From Psychrobacter sp. NG254 (GTDB taxonomy: Bacteria > Pseudomonadota > Gammaproteobacteria > Pseudomonadales > Moraxellaceae), in assembly GCF_015277735.1 (NCBI RefSeq), contig NZ_JADHDA010000004.1, positions 62,001 to 126,000 on the forward strand: DNA of 64,000 nucleotides. Reading direction: 5' to 3'. Position 1 is the first letter of the stretch. Every line of letters starts with the position of its first letter. Below the pieces are notes generated by a model. It was not told the origin of the DNA, ran no database searches, and saw only the letters and a list, made by a program, of their open reading frames with translations. Both the position numbers and the translations under genes were made by a program. Below are positions 18,039 through 25,560 of the stretch, one piece after another.

Positions 18039-19304
18039 ATGACAGCAGCGACAAACGATACCAACCCCCAAGCATCAGTACATAATGCAGCCCAAGAAGC
18101 GTCTGTATTGTTCAATACTGAACCGACGGATTGCGGACACTTGATTGGGGTTATGACACTTAACACACCCAAATCGCTCAATGCGCTTAGCGTCGATATG
18201 TGCCAATTGCTCTCAGCGCAGCTAGAGCAGTGGCAAGCCAATGATCAAGTGGTGGCAATGGTATTAAAAGGCGCAGGGGATAAAGCGTTCTGTGCAGGCG
18301 GCGATATTCGTAAGCTCTATGACAGTATGTCTACCAGTGCACCAATGCCAAACCCTTATGCTACTGAGTTTTTCAGTCATGAGTATCGTCTCTATCGTCA
18401 AATGCACTTTTATCCGAAACCATTAATACTTTGGGGCGATGGCATCATCATGGGTGGCGGTATGGGGCTGATGGCAGGATGTAGTCATCGTCTGGTCACT
18501 GAGCGCACACGTTTTGCCATGCCTGAGGTCACCATTGGACTGTTTCCCGATGCTTCTGGCAGCTGGTTTTTGCAGCGCATGCCTGCTAAGACGGGTTTGT
18601 TTCTAGGTCTAACTGGCGCGATGTGTAATGGCAGCGATGCGCTATTGGCCAATCTGGCAGAGTATGCCGTTGCCAGTCAGGATTATGATACCGTCATGCA
18701 GCGCCTCAGACAGAGCGACTGGCAGGCAGTCGATAACACGAGCAGTTCAAATAAATGCCATGACAATAGTGCGCATAGTATTGTCAGCCGTGCGCTTGCT
18801 GAGTTGCCAGTAGCCGAACTGCCAGATAGTAAGCTTGCAACATATTGGCAACCTATTCAGCAACTGATGAATAGTGGTGGTCTGGCTGATATCGATGCGC
18901 TGCTACAAAGCGATACTGCGCTCGCACAGCTAAACCAAGACTTTGCAGAAGACAGCTGGACGCAGCGCGCAGTCGCCACTTATCGCCATGGCTGCCCAGT
19001 GACGGCAGCATTGACCTATGCGCTCTATTATAAAGTCGCTGACCTATCGATCGAGCAAGTGCTGTATTTAGAGACTAATGTCGCAGTACATTGTGCAGCC
19101 AATCCTGACTTCAGAGAAGGCGTGCGGGCACTATTAATCGATAAAGATAGAAGTCCTAAATGGTCACGCTCATTAGTAGACTGTCTCAGTATAGAAGGGC
19201 AGGCGTATATCGATAAACACTTTGTCAATCCTTATGCGACAGGTGAGCACCCTTTAGACGATTGGTTAAGTAATGACGCCTTGGGTAGTCAGTATGTCCG
19301 CTAG
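18039..19304 (+). CDS. 3-hydroxyisobutyryl-CoA hydrolase
   Basis: Releases free 3-hydroxyisobutyrate from its CoA ester, the step that distinguishes valine degradation. Crotonase-superfamily member of 421 residues, the length of the HIBCH branch rather than of simple hydratases. Visible: FCAGGDIRKLYD near 86, GIIMGGGMGLMAG near 134 and MPEVTIGLFPDASGSWFL near 163 with the family Glu/Asp pair. The C-terminal DKDRSPKW block is typical of HIBCH. A charged Ser/Asn-rich stretch near 230-250 looks like a lineage insertion. Spacing to the previous gene is 55 bp. Confidence 0.9.
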   Translation: MTAATNDTNPQASVHNAAQEASVLFNTEPTDCGHLIGVMTLNTPKSLNALSVDMCQLLSAQLEQWQANDQVVAMVLKGAGDKAFCAGGDIRKLYDSMSTSAPMPNPYATEFFSHEYRLYRQMHFYPKPLILWGDGIIMGGGMGLMAGCSHRLVTERTRFAMPEVTIGLFPDASGSWFLQRMPAKTGLFLGLTGAMCNGSDALLANLAEYAVASQDYDTVMQRLRQSDWQAVDNTSSSNKCHDNSAHSIVSRALAELPVAELPDSKLATYWQPIQQLMNSGGLADIDALLQSDTALAQLNQDFAEDSWTQRAVATYRHGCPVTAALTYALYYKVADLSIEQVLYLETNVAVHCAANPDFREGVRALLIDKDRSPKWSRSLVDCLSIEGQAYIDKHFVNPYATGEHPLDDWLSNDALGSQYVR

Positions 19305-19411
19305 CTGTTTAAAAGCAGTTTATAAAGTAGAACATAAGCAAGATTTACTAATAAATACTGTTAAATAGTATGTAGCAATAGCTACATCATAAATCATCAA
19401 GGAGTGATGAG

Positions 19412-20356
19412 ATGGGTACAAAGGATACAAGTACGATGGATAATAATAACTCTAAACCAAATATCGCCTTCATTGGGCTTGGTAATATGGGTGCACCAAT
19501 GGCAGAGAACTTATTAAAGGCAGGTTACACGCTATCTGTCTTTGATCTGTCTGAGGTTGCAACCCAGCGCTTAGCACAAGCAGGGGCCAGCGTCGCAAAA
19601 AGTCCTAAAGATGCTGCAAGTAATGCTCAAGTTGTGATTAGTATGTTGCCTGCAGGTCAGCACGTGCATTCGGTGTACTTGGGTGATAGCGGATCTAATG
19701 GTCTGCTAGCAGAACTGCCAAAAGGAACGCTTGTGATTGATAGTAGTACGATTGCGGCGGCTGATGCAAGGACAGTGGCAGAGGCGGCAAGTAAAGCAGG
19801 GATCGACTTTTTGGATGCACCAGTTTCTGGTGGTACAGGCGGAGCAATTGCGGGTAGTTTGACTTTTATTGTTGGCGGTAGCGTTGAAGCTTTTGCCAAG
19901 GCTGAGCCTATTCTCGCTGTCATGGGGAAAAACATCTTTCATGCTGGAGAGCACGGCGCAGGACAAGTGGCAAAAATCTGTAACAACATGCTATTAGGTA
20001 TTCTGATGGCAGGCACGGCAGAGGCGATTAATCTAGGAGTCAAGAACGGTCTAGATCCCAAAGTGCTATCAGATATCATGCTACAGAGCTCAGGGCGTAA
20101 CTGGACATTAGAAGTTTATAACCCTTATCCAAAAGTCATGGAAAATGTGCCATCTAGCAATGGCTACCAAGGCGGATTTATGAGTAAGCTGATGCAAAAA
20201 GATTTGAATTTAGCAATGCAAACGGCTCAAGATACGCAGGTGGATACACCGATGGGGGCAAAAGCGACGGAGCTATATGCATCACATACGATAGAGAATG
20301 GTGATAAAGACTTCTCTAGTATCATAGGACGTCATGATGTCTCGTTATTGTCTTAG
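19412..20356 (+). CDS. mmsB: 3-hydroxyisobutyrate dehydrogenase
   Basis: Oxidises 3-hydroxyisobutyrate to methylmalonate semialdehyde with NAD+, supplying the MmsA substrate. Beta-hydroxyacid dehydrogenase family: N-terminal Rossmann motif GLGNMGAPMAENL near 22, substrate motif DAPVSGGTGGA near 133 and the catalytic Lys in GAGQVAKICNNM near 185. The length of 314 residues includes a short polar N-terminal extension. AAGGAGTGATGAG lies just before the chosen ATG, which fixes the start. It is the last gene of the valine run, followed by a strong terminator. Confidence 0.94.
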   Translation: MGTKDTSTMDNNNSKPNIAFIGLGNMGAPMAENLLKAGYTLSVFDLSEVATQRLAQAGASVAKSPKDAASNAQVVISMLPAGQHVHSVYLGDSGSNGLLAELPKGTLVIDSSTIAAADARTVAEAASKAGIDFLDAPVSGGTGGAIAGSLTFIVGGSVEAFAKAEPILAVMGKNIFHAGEHGAGQVAKICNNMLLGILMAGTAEAINLGVKNGLDPKVLSDIMLQSSGRNWTLEVYNPYPKVMENVPSSNGYQGGFMSKLMQKDLNLAMQTAQDTQVDTPMGAKATELYASHTIENGDKDFSSIIGRHDVSLLS

Positions 20357-20456
20357 TGCTATCGTCAAATTCATATAAAGTTGCTAGTGACAAGTGTTAT
20401 CTAAACATTCTCTATTTTAAAAATGTTCTATAAACATAAAATTAGATAATAACAAA

Positions 20457-20493
20457 AAGGTCTGCGTTCTCATTAGAGCGCAGACCTTTTTTG
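20457..20493. terminator. Terminator between mmsB and the IclR gene
   Basis: GGTCTGCG... pairs with ...CGCAGACC (20459-20486) in a 12-bp stem with one wobble pair. An A run precedes it and six Ts follow, so it can serve both convergent genes. Confidence 0.9.
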
Positions 20494-20512
20494 TGACTTG
20501 TCTATTAAGACA

Positions 20513-21277
20513 TTAGCTTTGTAGGTCATATACGAGACTCTGAACATCTTGTGCTGCTTCTTGCAGTCTTGGTACGTGCGTCAGCAAATCATCTAATGAG
20601 ACGCGTATGGTGGGCGCATGTAAGTAGAGTGAGGCCAGATAGCGTTGCTTTTTATCCAAGATAGGTACAGCGACTGCCACCATCTCAGATATAAATTCTT
20701 CATTATCGATACCGACGCCAGTGGCAGCGATATGATCCAGCTCGATATTCAATGCATCGATATCAGTGATGGTGTTTTTGGTGAACTTATCTAATGGCAA
20801 ACCCTGCAGTATTTTCATACGGCTGCTCTTAGACAATTGGCTCAAATAAAGCTTACCTGTCGCGGTACACCACATCGGAGATTTTGCACCTACAGGAAGA
20901 TATATTTGTAGCGGTAACGTCGTCTGTGCTCGGTTGGTGTAGATCATATTCATATGATAAGGAATACCGATACCACAAGTTTCTTTGAGCTCATCAACGA
21001 GTTTTTGCAAAATCATCTGTCGCTCATTAAAAAACAGACGCTGTTGCCAGAGCTCAACGCTTAGGTTACGTACTCGCTTACCAGGAATAATGCCGCCACC
21101 AATATCAACGGTTAAAAACCCATCATCGACCAAATTTTGAATCAGTCTATGGATGGTCGGTTTTGGGATATCCAGCTCTTGTGATAGCTCAAGGGGAGAG
21201 AGTGGTTTTGCGGCATAAGATACGGCTTCTATAATCTCCAGCACACGGGTAATCGACGATACTTTAGGCATATACAT
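20513..21277 (-). CDS. IclR family transcriptional regulator
   Basis: Predicted DNA-binding regulator, 254 residues. The N-terminal winged helix (residues 3-65) has SITRVLEIIEAV and the recognition segment DIPKPTIHRLIQNL. The C-terminal effector domain carries the IclR-type KLYLSQL, GIDNEEF and AVAVPILD segments. It faces the valine operon tail to tail, so it may control mmsA-mmsB or the CoA ligases; that is inferred only from proximity. The start is uncertain between 21277 and 21271, as no clear Shine-Dalgarno sequence is visible. Confidence 0.87.
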   Translation of the reverse strand: MYMPKVSSITRVLEIIEAVSYAAKPLSPLELSQELDIPKPTIHRLIQNLVDDGFLTVDIGGGIIPGKRVRNLSVELWQQRLFFNERQMILQKLVDELKETCGIGIPYHMNMIYTNRAQTTLPLQIYLPVGAKSPMWCTATGKLYLSQLSKSSRMKILQGLPLDKFTKNTITDIDALNIELDHIAATGVGIDNEEFISEMVAVAVPILDKKQRYLASLYLHAPTIRVSLDDLLTHVPRLQEAAQDVQSLVYDLQS

Positions 21278-21875
21278 GGCTCAGTAGTAGTAAGAAAGGC
21301 ACATTACAATGTGTTCATAGTGTTCATAAATAAGACAAACAGTCATAAACCTGAAGCCTTATGACGAGTTCGTTGTTATCTTTCAGTTATCTCTAATTTA
21401 GCACAATATGCAGCTGAGACAAGGCTTAGTATGCCTTTATGAGCACATTTATCTGATTTAACCAATAACCCCTGATTTTTCGCAAAAGTAACATTAGATA
21501 CACCCATTCACAGAATGCAACACTCTGTAGTAATAAGCTATATAAGTGTCATTGAGTCTCATCGTAATTTTGGTCACTATACAGACATATTTTGTAATAC
21601 CCTTACATGAACGTTAAGCAGCTCGATATTCATGTTTACACTGTTCGGTTACTTTGAGAGCGTTGTGTAACTCAAACACAGAGTTTTGCAGATTGGTGTA
21701 GCAATTATTACAGTATCTATGCAATCTTTACATAATGGCAAATAAAAAGAGCATCACTAGGGGTGACTTTTGATGCCAAAATTGTTTTAATTCGCTCAAC
21801 AAAATGATGGTCTAAAAAAAGCAGAATTATCATTTTTTACGGGCGGGTTTTATTTCACACTTTAGGAGCGTAACT
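21278..21875. other. Intergenic region upstream of the CarO-like gene, 598 bp
   Basis: Divergent regulatory region, AT-rich. TTGCAG (about 21688) followed 17 bp later by TACAGT is a weak promoter candidate for the porin gene. The last 150 bases are a probable long 5' leader ending in a strong AGGAG site. No gene is supported. Confidence 0.5.
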
Positions 21876-22790
21876 ATGAAATTTATTAAATTAACAGCAA
21901 TCTCTGCTGCAGTTTTGGCATCAACTGCTGCATTAGCAGCTGAGCCAGTTATCGTTGTTGATAACAATGACGCAGTTGTATACGAAGCTGAGCCAGTTGC
22001 GGTAGCTTATCAAGCTGAACCAGTTGCAGTTGCTTATGAAGCAGAAGAAACTAACACTGGCATCATCGGTAAAACGACAGGTGCAGTTCGTAACACTACT
22101 GGTGCTATCTTTGGTGGTACTAAGACTTTGTTCCAAACAGCTATTAACCCAGCATCTGTTAGCGCTGAAGCGGGTACTTTAGGTTATGGTGCTAACATCG
22201 GTTGGTCAATCAATGACAAAACTGAATTGCAAGCTGGTTGGGCAGGTGGCGATGTTGCTGACCTTTTCGGCGGTGACTTTGATGCAAACGACATCAACTA
22301 TGATGTAGATTCAGACTTCAGCAACCCGTACCTAGGCGTACAAGTACGTCCTATGGCTAACTGGTTCACAGTAGGTGCTGGTATCATTGTTCCTGATAAC
22401 GATATCGATGTACGTGCTAACTCAGAAGGTCCGAACTTCAGAATCAATGATGTTGATTATAACGCTTCAGAGACTGGTACGTTATCAGGTACGATCGAGC
22501 ATCGTAACAAGCTAGCACCTTACGGAACTATCGGTTTCCGCCCTAACATCACCAATAACTTCGGTGTATTTGGTGAAATTGGTGCCGCTTACATGGGTAA
22601 AACAGACGCTACTGTTACCTCAAGCAACCCAGATGGTGTAGTTACAGCTGTATCTGGAAACAGTGATAATACTTCTACTACTGTTGTTACAGGTAAAGAC
22701 GTTGCTAAAGCTGCAGAGCAAGAGCTTGAAGATAAAGATTACCTAGAATGGTTCCCAATCGTTAAAGTTGGTGCAACTTACCGTTTCTAA
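21876..22790 (+). CDS. carO: CarO-family outer-membrane beta-barrel protein
   Basis: Predicted outer-membrane porin-like barrel. The signal peptide ends at ALAA near residue 21-22. Residues about 30-55 carry two copies of an AEPVAVAY unit followed by a Gly/Thr-rich linker, and the barrel starts near 75. The barrel shares with Acinetobacter CarO, as I remember it, the segments INDVDYNAS-GTLSGTI, RNKLAPY and NNFGVFGEIGAAYMGK, and ends in YRF, the usual C-terminal aromatic for outer-membrane insertion. CarO is linked to ornithine and carbapenem uptake in Acinetobacter; the substrate here is unknown. TTTAGGAGCG gives a strong ribosome site. Confidence 0.75.
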   Translation: MKFIKLTAISAAVLASTAALAAEPVIVVDNNDAVVYEAEPVAVAYQAEPVAVAYEAEETNTGIIGKTTGAVRNTTGAIFGGTKTLFQTAINPASVSAEAGTLGYGANIGWSINDKTELQAGWAGGDVADLFGGDFDANDINYDVDSDFSNPYLGVQVRPMANWFTVGAGIIVPDNDIDVRANSEGPNFRINDVDYNASETGTLSGTIEHRNKLAPYGTIGFRPNITNNFGVFGEIGAAYMGKTDATVTSSNPDGVVTAVSGNSDNTSTTVVTGKDVAKAAEQELEDKDYLEWFPIVKVGATYRF

Positions 22791-22833
22791 TCTAATCACA
22801 GTTTAAGTACTGTTGTTAGAAGAAAAGTAAGCA

Positions 22834-22867
22834 TAAAAAAACGACCCTAAACGGGTCGTTTTTTTAT
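22834..22867. terminator. Terminator after the CarO-like gene
   Basis: ACGACCC (22841-22847) pairs with GGGTCGT (22853-22859), with A and T runs on the two sides. Bidirectional with the convergent phosphopantetheinyl transferase gene. Confidence 0.9.
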
Positions 22868-22913
22868 GTCTAAAATATGACGATAAGGTTCTACAGCAAT
22901 ATAAAAGGCCAAC

Positions 22914-23756
22914 TTAAAATACAATGACGGTTTGCTGGGATAATAATACGGAAATCCGGTAAGGGGTTTGATGCTCTGTACTATCTATTGTATAGAGGTG
23001 CTCTATAGCATGCTGGTGGTTATTGGATCTAAATACATCAAGCGCAGGCAAGTTAGTGCTCGATAGGCTAGGAATAAGATAGGCATAATCCTTACCTAAA
23101 CCTTGAGCCAAGGTATATTGATGTATTTTGATAAAGCTTTCTTTTATCTGCCAAAGAAATTTGGCCGTCATATCTCGCTGACTCGTTGGCATCGCTTGTA
23201 AAAGGGCAATTTCATTGTTTGAATAGAAGCGGGTCACTACATGCCACGCAATATTACTGGTCTCCACATCGATCCCAGCAGGGCGATGATGGCTGATAAC
23301 CACTGCTACTTGATTGTAGGAAACTTTGCTGATTTTTTCATCTAATGATTCATCAGTATTGTTTTTATGACTGGCAGCTGTATGGCTGAAACAAACGTAA
23401 TATCTGCTGTTAGTCAATCGATAAGGAAAGCTCGATTCATCCAAAGTGTCATCAATCTCTAGCTTATGTAGCAGCATTTGTAATAATTGTCGCACCCCTT
23501 GGCGCTGCTGTTGACGCTGAGTATGGGCAATACGGCGTGCTGATGGGCGTGTTTGCTGTCTATGAAAATGCCAGTCAACATTATCAAGCCTGATGGTGTC
23601 TATAGATACCGTATTAAAGAAGTATGCCCATGATAGATGATTCCATATATCTATACTGTCTATAGCAAAAGATGCAGCACTAACGCGTGCGGTCATACAC
23701 CATGTCGTCGGGTTGAGCTGGGTATGCTGGATATGAGTTAACGGTATCGTTGGCAT
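22914..23756 (-). CDS. 4'-phosphopantetheinyl transferase superfamily protein
   Basis: Transfers the phosphopantetheine arm of CoA to a Ser on a carrier protein. The signature is present in two parts: GIDVET (Mg2+-binding Asp/Glu) about two thirds along and, some 45 residues later, LWQIKESFIKI with the WxxKES core. The length of 280 residues is Sfp/AcpT-like rather than the short AcpS type. No polyketide, peptide-synthetase or carrier gene is nearby, so the target protein is unknown. The N-terminal 60 residues are divergent. The start codon at 23756 has no strong ribosome site. Confidence 0.8.
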   Translation of the reverse strand: MPTIPLTHIQHTQLNPTTWCMTARVSAASFAIDSIDIWNHLSWAYFFNTVSIDTIRLDNVDWHFHRQQTRPSARRIAHTQRQQQRQGVRQLLQMLLHKLEIDDTLDESSFPYRLTNSRYYVCFSHTAASHKNNTDESLDEKISKVSYNQVAVVISHHRPAGIDVETSNIAWHVVTRFYSNNEIALLQAMPTSQRDMTAKFLWQIKESFIKIHQYTLAQGLGKDYAYLIPSLSSTNLPALDVFRSNNHQHAIEHLYTIDSTEHQTPYRISVLLSQQTVIVF

Positions 23757-23878
23757 TGTTGGTTCTGTTTATTATAGGTTTTAGGAGTAGGGCTTTGTTA
23801 GCATTAAGCCAATAGCTAGGTCATAATTGAAGTATATTGATATAAGAAACACGTTCCTTATCTGAACAAATAATACAG

Positions 23879-23914
23879 AAAAGCCCAGTAATTTACTATT
23901 ACTGGGCTTTTTTG
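23879..23914 (-). terminator. Terminator after pal
   Basis: AAGCCCAGTAAT (23881-23892) pairs with ATTACTGGGCTT (23898-23909), a 12-bp stem with T runs possible on both strands. It isolates pal from the transferase gene. Confidence 0.88.
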
Positions 23915-23942
23915 CATTTAATGCGTGTCTTAGAAGGATACC

Positions 23943-24461
23943 TTAGTAAGACAATTCAGCACGGCGGTTCTGTGCGTAAGCATCTTCAGCATTGCCAGCG
24001 GCAGCAGGACGTTCTTCACCGTAGCTAATGACACGGATGTTGTTGGCAGCGACACCCTGAGCTGCCAGATAGTCACGTGCTGCTTGTGCACGGCGCTCGC
24101 CTAGGGCCATGTTGTACTCTCGGCTACCGCGCTCATCGGTATGGCCTGCGACAACGACACCAGCTGATGGGTTTGAGTTTAGCAAACTTACGTGCTGGTT
24201 AAGGACGCTCGCTGCTTGTGTAGTGATTTCGCTGCTATCAAAAGCAAAGTAAACCACTGCTTGTATGTTCTCAGCACCAGTGATGACAGCGTTTGAATTG
24301 CCAACCATTACAGCACCATTATAGCCAGCTTGTCCACCTGGGATACCTAGTGGCGCGACAACGACTTCAGAAGTGGCGCGCTTGGTAGCACAACCTGTGG
24401 TGATAGCCACAGCACTTGATAATACAGCAAGAACAGCGATCTTAGAAAAACTGATTGACAT
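23943..24461 (-). CDS. pal: Peptidoglycan-associated lipoprotein
   Basis: Outer-membrane lipoprotein that binds peptidoglycan and works with TolB in outer-membrane constriction. The lipobox ITTGC near residue 24 marks the lipidated Cys. The OmpA-like domain fills the C-terminal two thirds, with AGHTDERGSREYN near 105 (the diaminopimelate-binding region) and NRRAEL at the end. The length of 172 residues is right for Pal. The tolQRAB genes are not next to it in this window, so it is unlinked from the usual tol cluster, at least on the visible side. GGAGC lies before the ATG. Confidence 0.9.
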   Translation of the reverse strand: MSISFSKIAVLAVLSSAVAITTGCATKRATSEVVVAPLGIPGGQAGYNGAVMVGNSNAVITGAENIQAVVYFAFDSSEITTQAASVLNQHVSLLNSNPSAGVVVAGHTDERGSREYNMALGERRAQAARDYLAAQGVAANNIRVISYGEERPAAAGNAEDAYAQNRRAELSY

Positions 24462-24612
24462 GACGAGCTCCTAAAATTTTAATTACATTTGTTTTTTTAA
24501 ACTGCTCACGATAAAAATTAGGCAATTGCTGTCTATAATATACTAGATGTTACTTTATGTAATTAGTTTTACTGTAAATTATCTTAGAATTTACATATAG
24601 ATATACTGCAAA

Positions 24613-25245
24613 TCACCAACGGCTCTTGCCCCAGTTTTCAGGATTGGCCCAGTAATCAGCATTGAGCCAGTTTGGCAATTGCTTATAATCATATAGATTA
24701 AACTGCCAGAGCGTCGCGGATGTGGTCGATGAGGTAATCGCGGCCATAGCCTCTATATTTAAAGAGGGCTCACTTAGGATATCAAATGGCGTAAAGCCAT
24801 AAGGTTGTAAGTTGATAGAATCGTCCAGTGCGACGAGTAGATGCGCTGCATACAGATCACGATAGCGCATGAGTAGTGGCACATATTGCTGTATTTGCTC
24901 TTGTGATAGAGCGGGTAGCCAAAAACAAACCAGCTCATAACGCTTGAGTGAGGGTTGCTTGATAAGTGCTGACAGTATTGAGATATCCCATGTTTCAGCT
25001 GTCGCAGCATCTGCCGAGGCCATCTTGTGTTTTAACTGTATTTGTAGTGCTGATAATGCTGCTTTGTCCTGCGCCACCCATAGCACTTCAGTGGTATCAT
25101 TGGTTGACTCTGCGGTCTGCGGCACTTGGATATCTAGTGAAGGCAGCAGTGCATCGACATACTCTATCAATAGCGGTAAAGTAATCTTTGAGTGTTTGGT
25201 CGTAGGTGTTGTCATAGAATAGGCCGTCGGTTCAATAGGAAGCAT
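24613..25245 (-). CDS. Hypothetical protein, DUF6231-like
   Basis: Soluble 210-residue protein without a recognisable catalytic motif. The end of the protein (LPNWLNADYWANPENWGKSRW region, last 20 or so residues) and the VLWVAQ and ALDDSI segments resemble, as I recall, the DUF6231 family of gammaproteobacteria, whose function is unknown. The first ATG (25245) has no clear ribosome site, and a second in-frame ATG at 25215 is possible. It is followed by pal on the same strand after about 150 bp, but no functional link is implied. Confidence 0.6.
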   Translation of the reverse strand: MLPIEPTAYSMTTPTTKHSKITLPLLIEYVDALLPSLDIQVPQTAESTNDTTEVLWVAQDKAALSALQIQLKHKMASADAATAETWDISILSALIKQPSLKRYELVCFWLPALSQEQIQQYVPLLMRYRDLYAAHLLVALDDSINLQPYGFTPFDILSEPSLNIEAMAAITSSTTSATLWQFNLYDYKQLPNWLNADYWANPENWGKSRW

Positions 25246-25560
25246 TGGTATGACTATTAAATCATGTTCGATGAGATAGTCAATCTACGATAAAGGGTAA
25301 ACAGCAGTGCCATGGTGCAATGTCTAAATACCACGTAGATTATAAACGCAATTATCTGCATCGGCACACTTGAAATTTGGCGATTTAGGTCAATTTAGTT
25401 ATAACAATTCGCTTACTAATATCACAATCATGATTGTCAGCTCAATATAGAGTCGATATCTTAGAACATGCGCTAAAGCGTGTTTGACCCTTTGATAGGT
25501 ATCCGTCTTAAAGTAGTGTTGACGCTATCAACCATATCACCAATAATAATAGGAAACCTT
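25246..25560. other. Intergenic region between the DUF6231-like gene and pepN, 315 bp
   Basis: Divergent promoter region, AT-rich. The pepN frame opens at a GTG (25480), but the codons before 25561 look like leader, not protein. Nothing else is recognised. Confidence 0.5.

Noticed and set aside
25480..25560. Upstream GTG start for pepN
   Set aside because: It would add 27 residues not expected in the family and has no ribosome site; the ATG at 25561 follows AGGAAACC.
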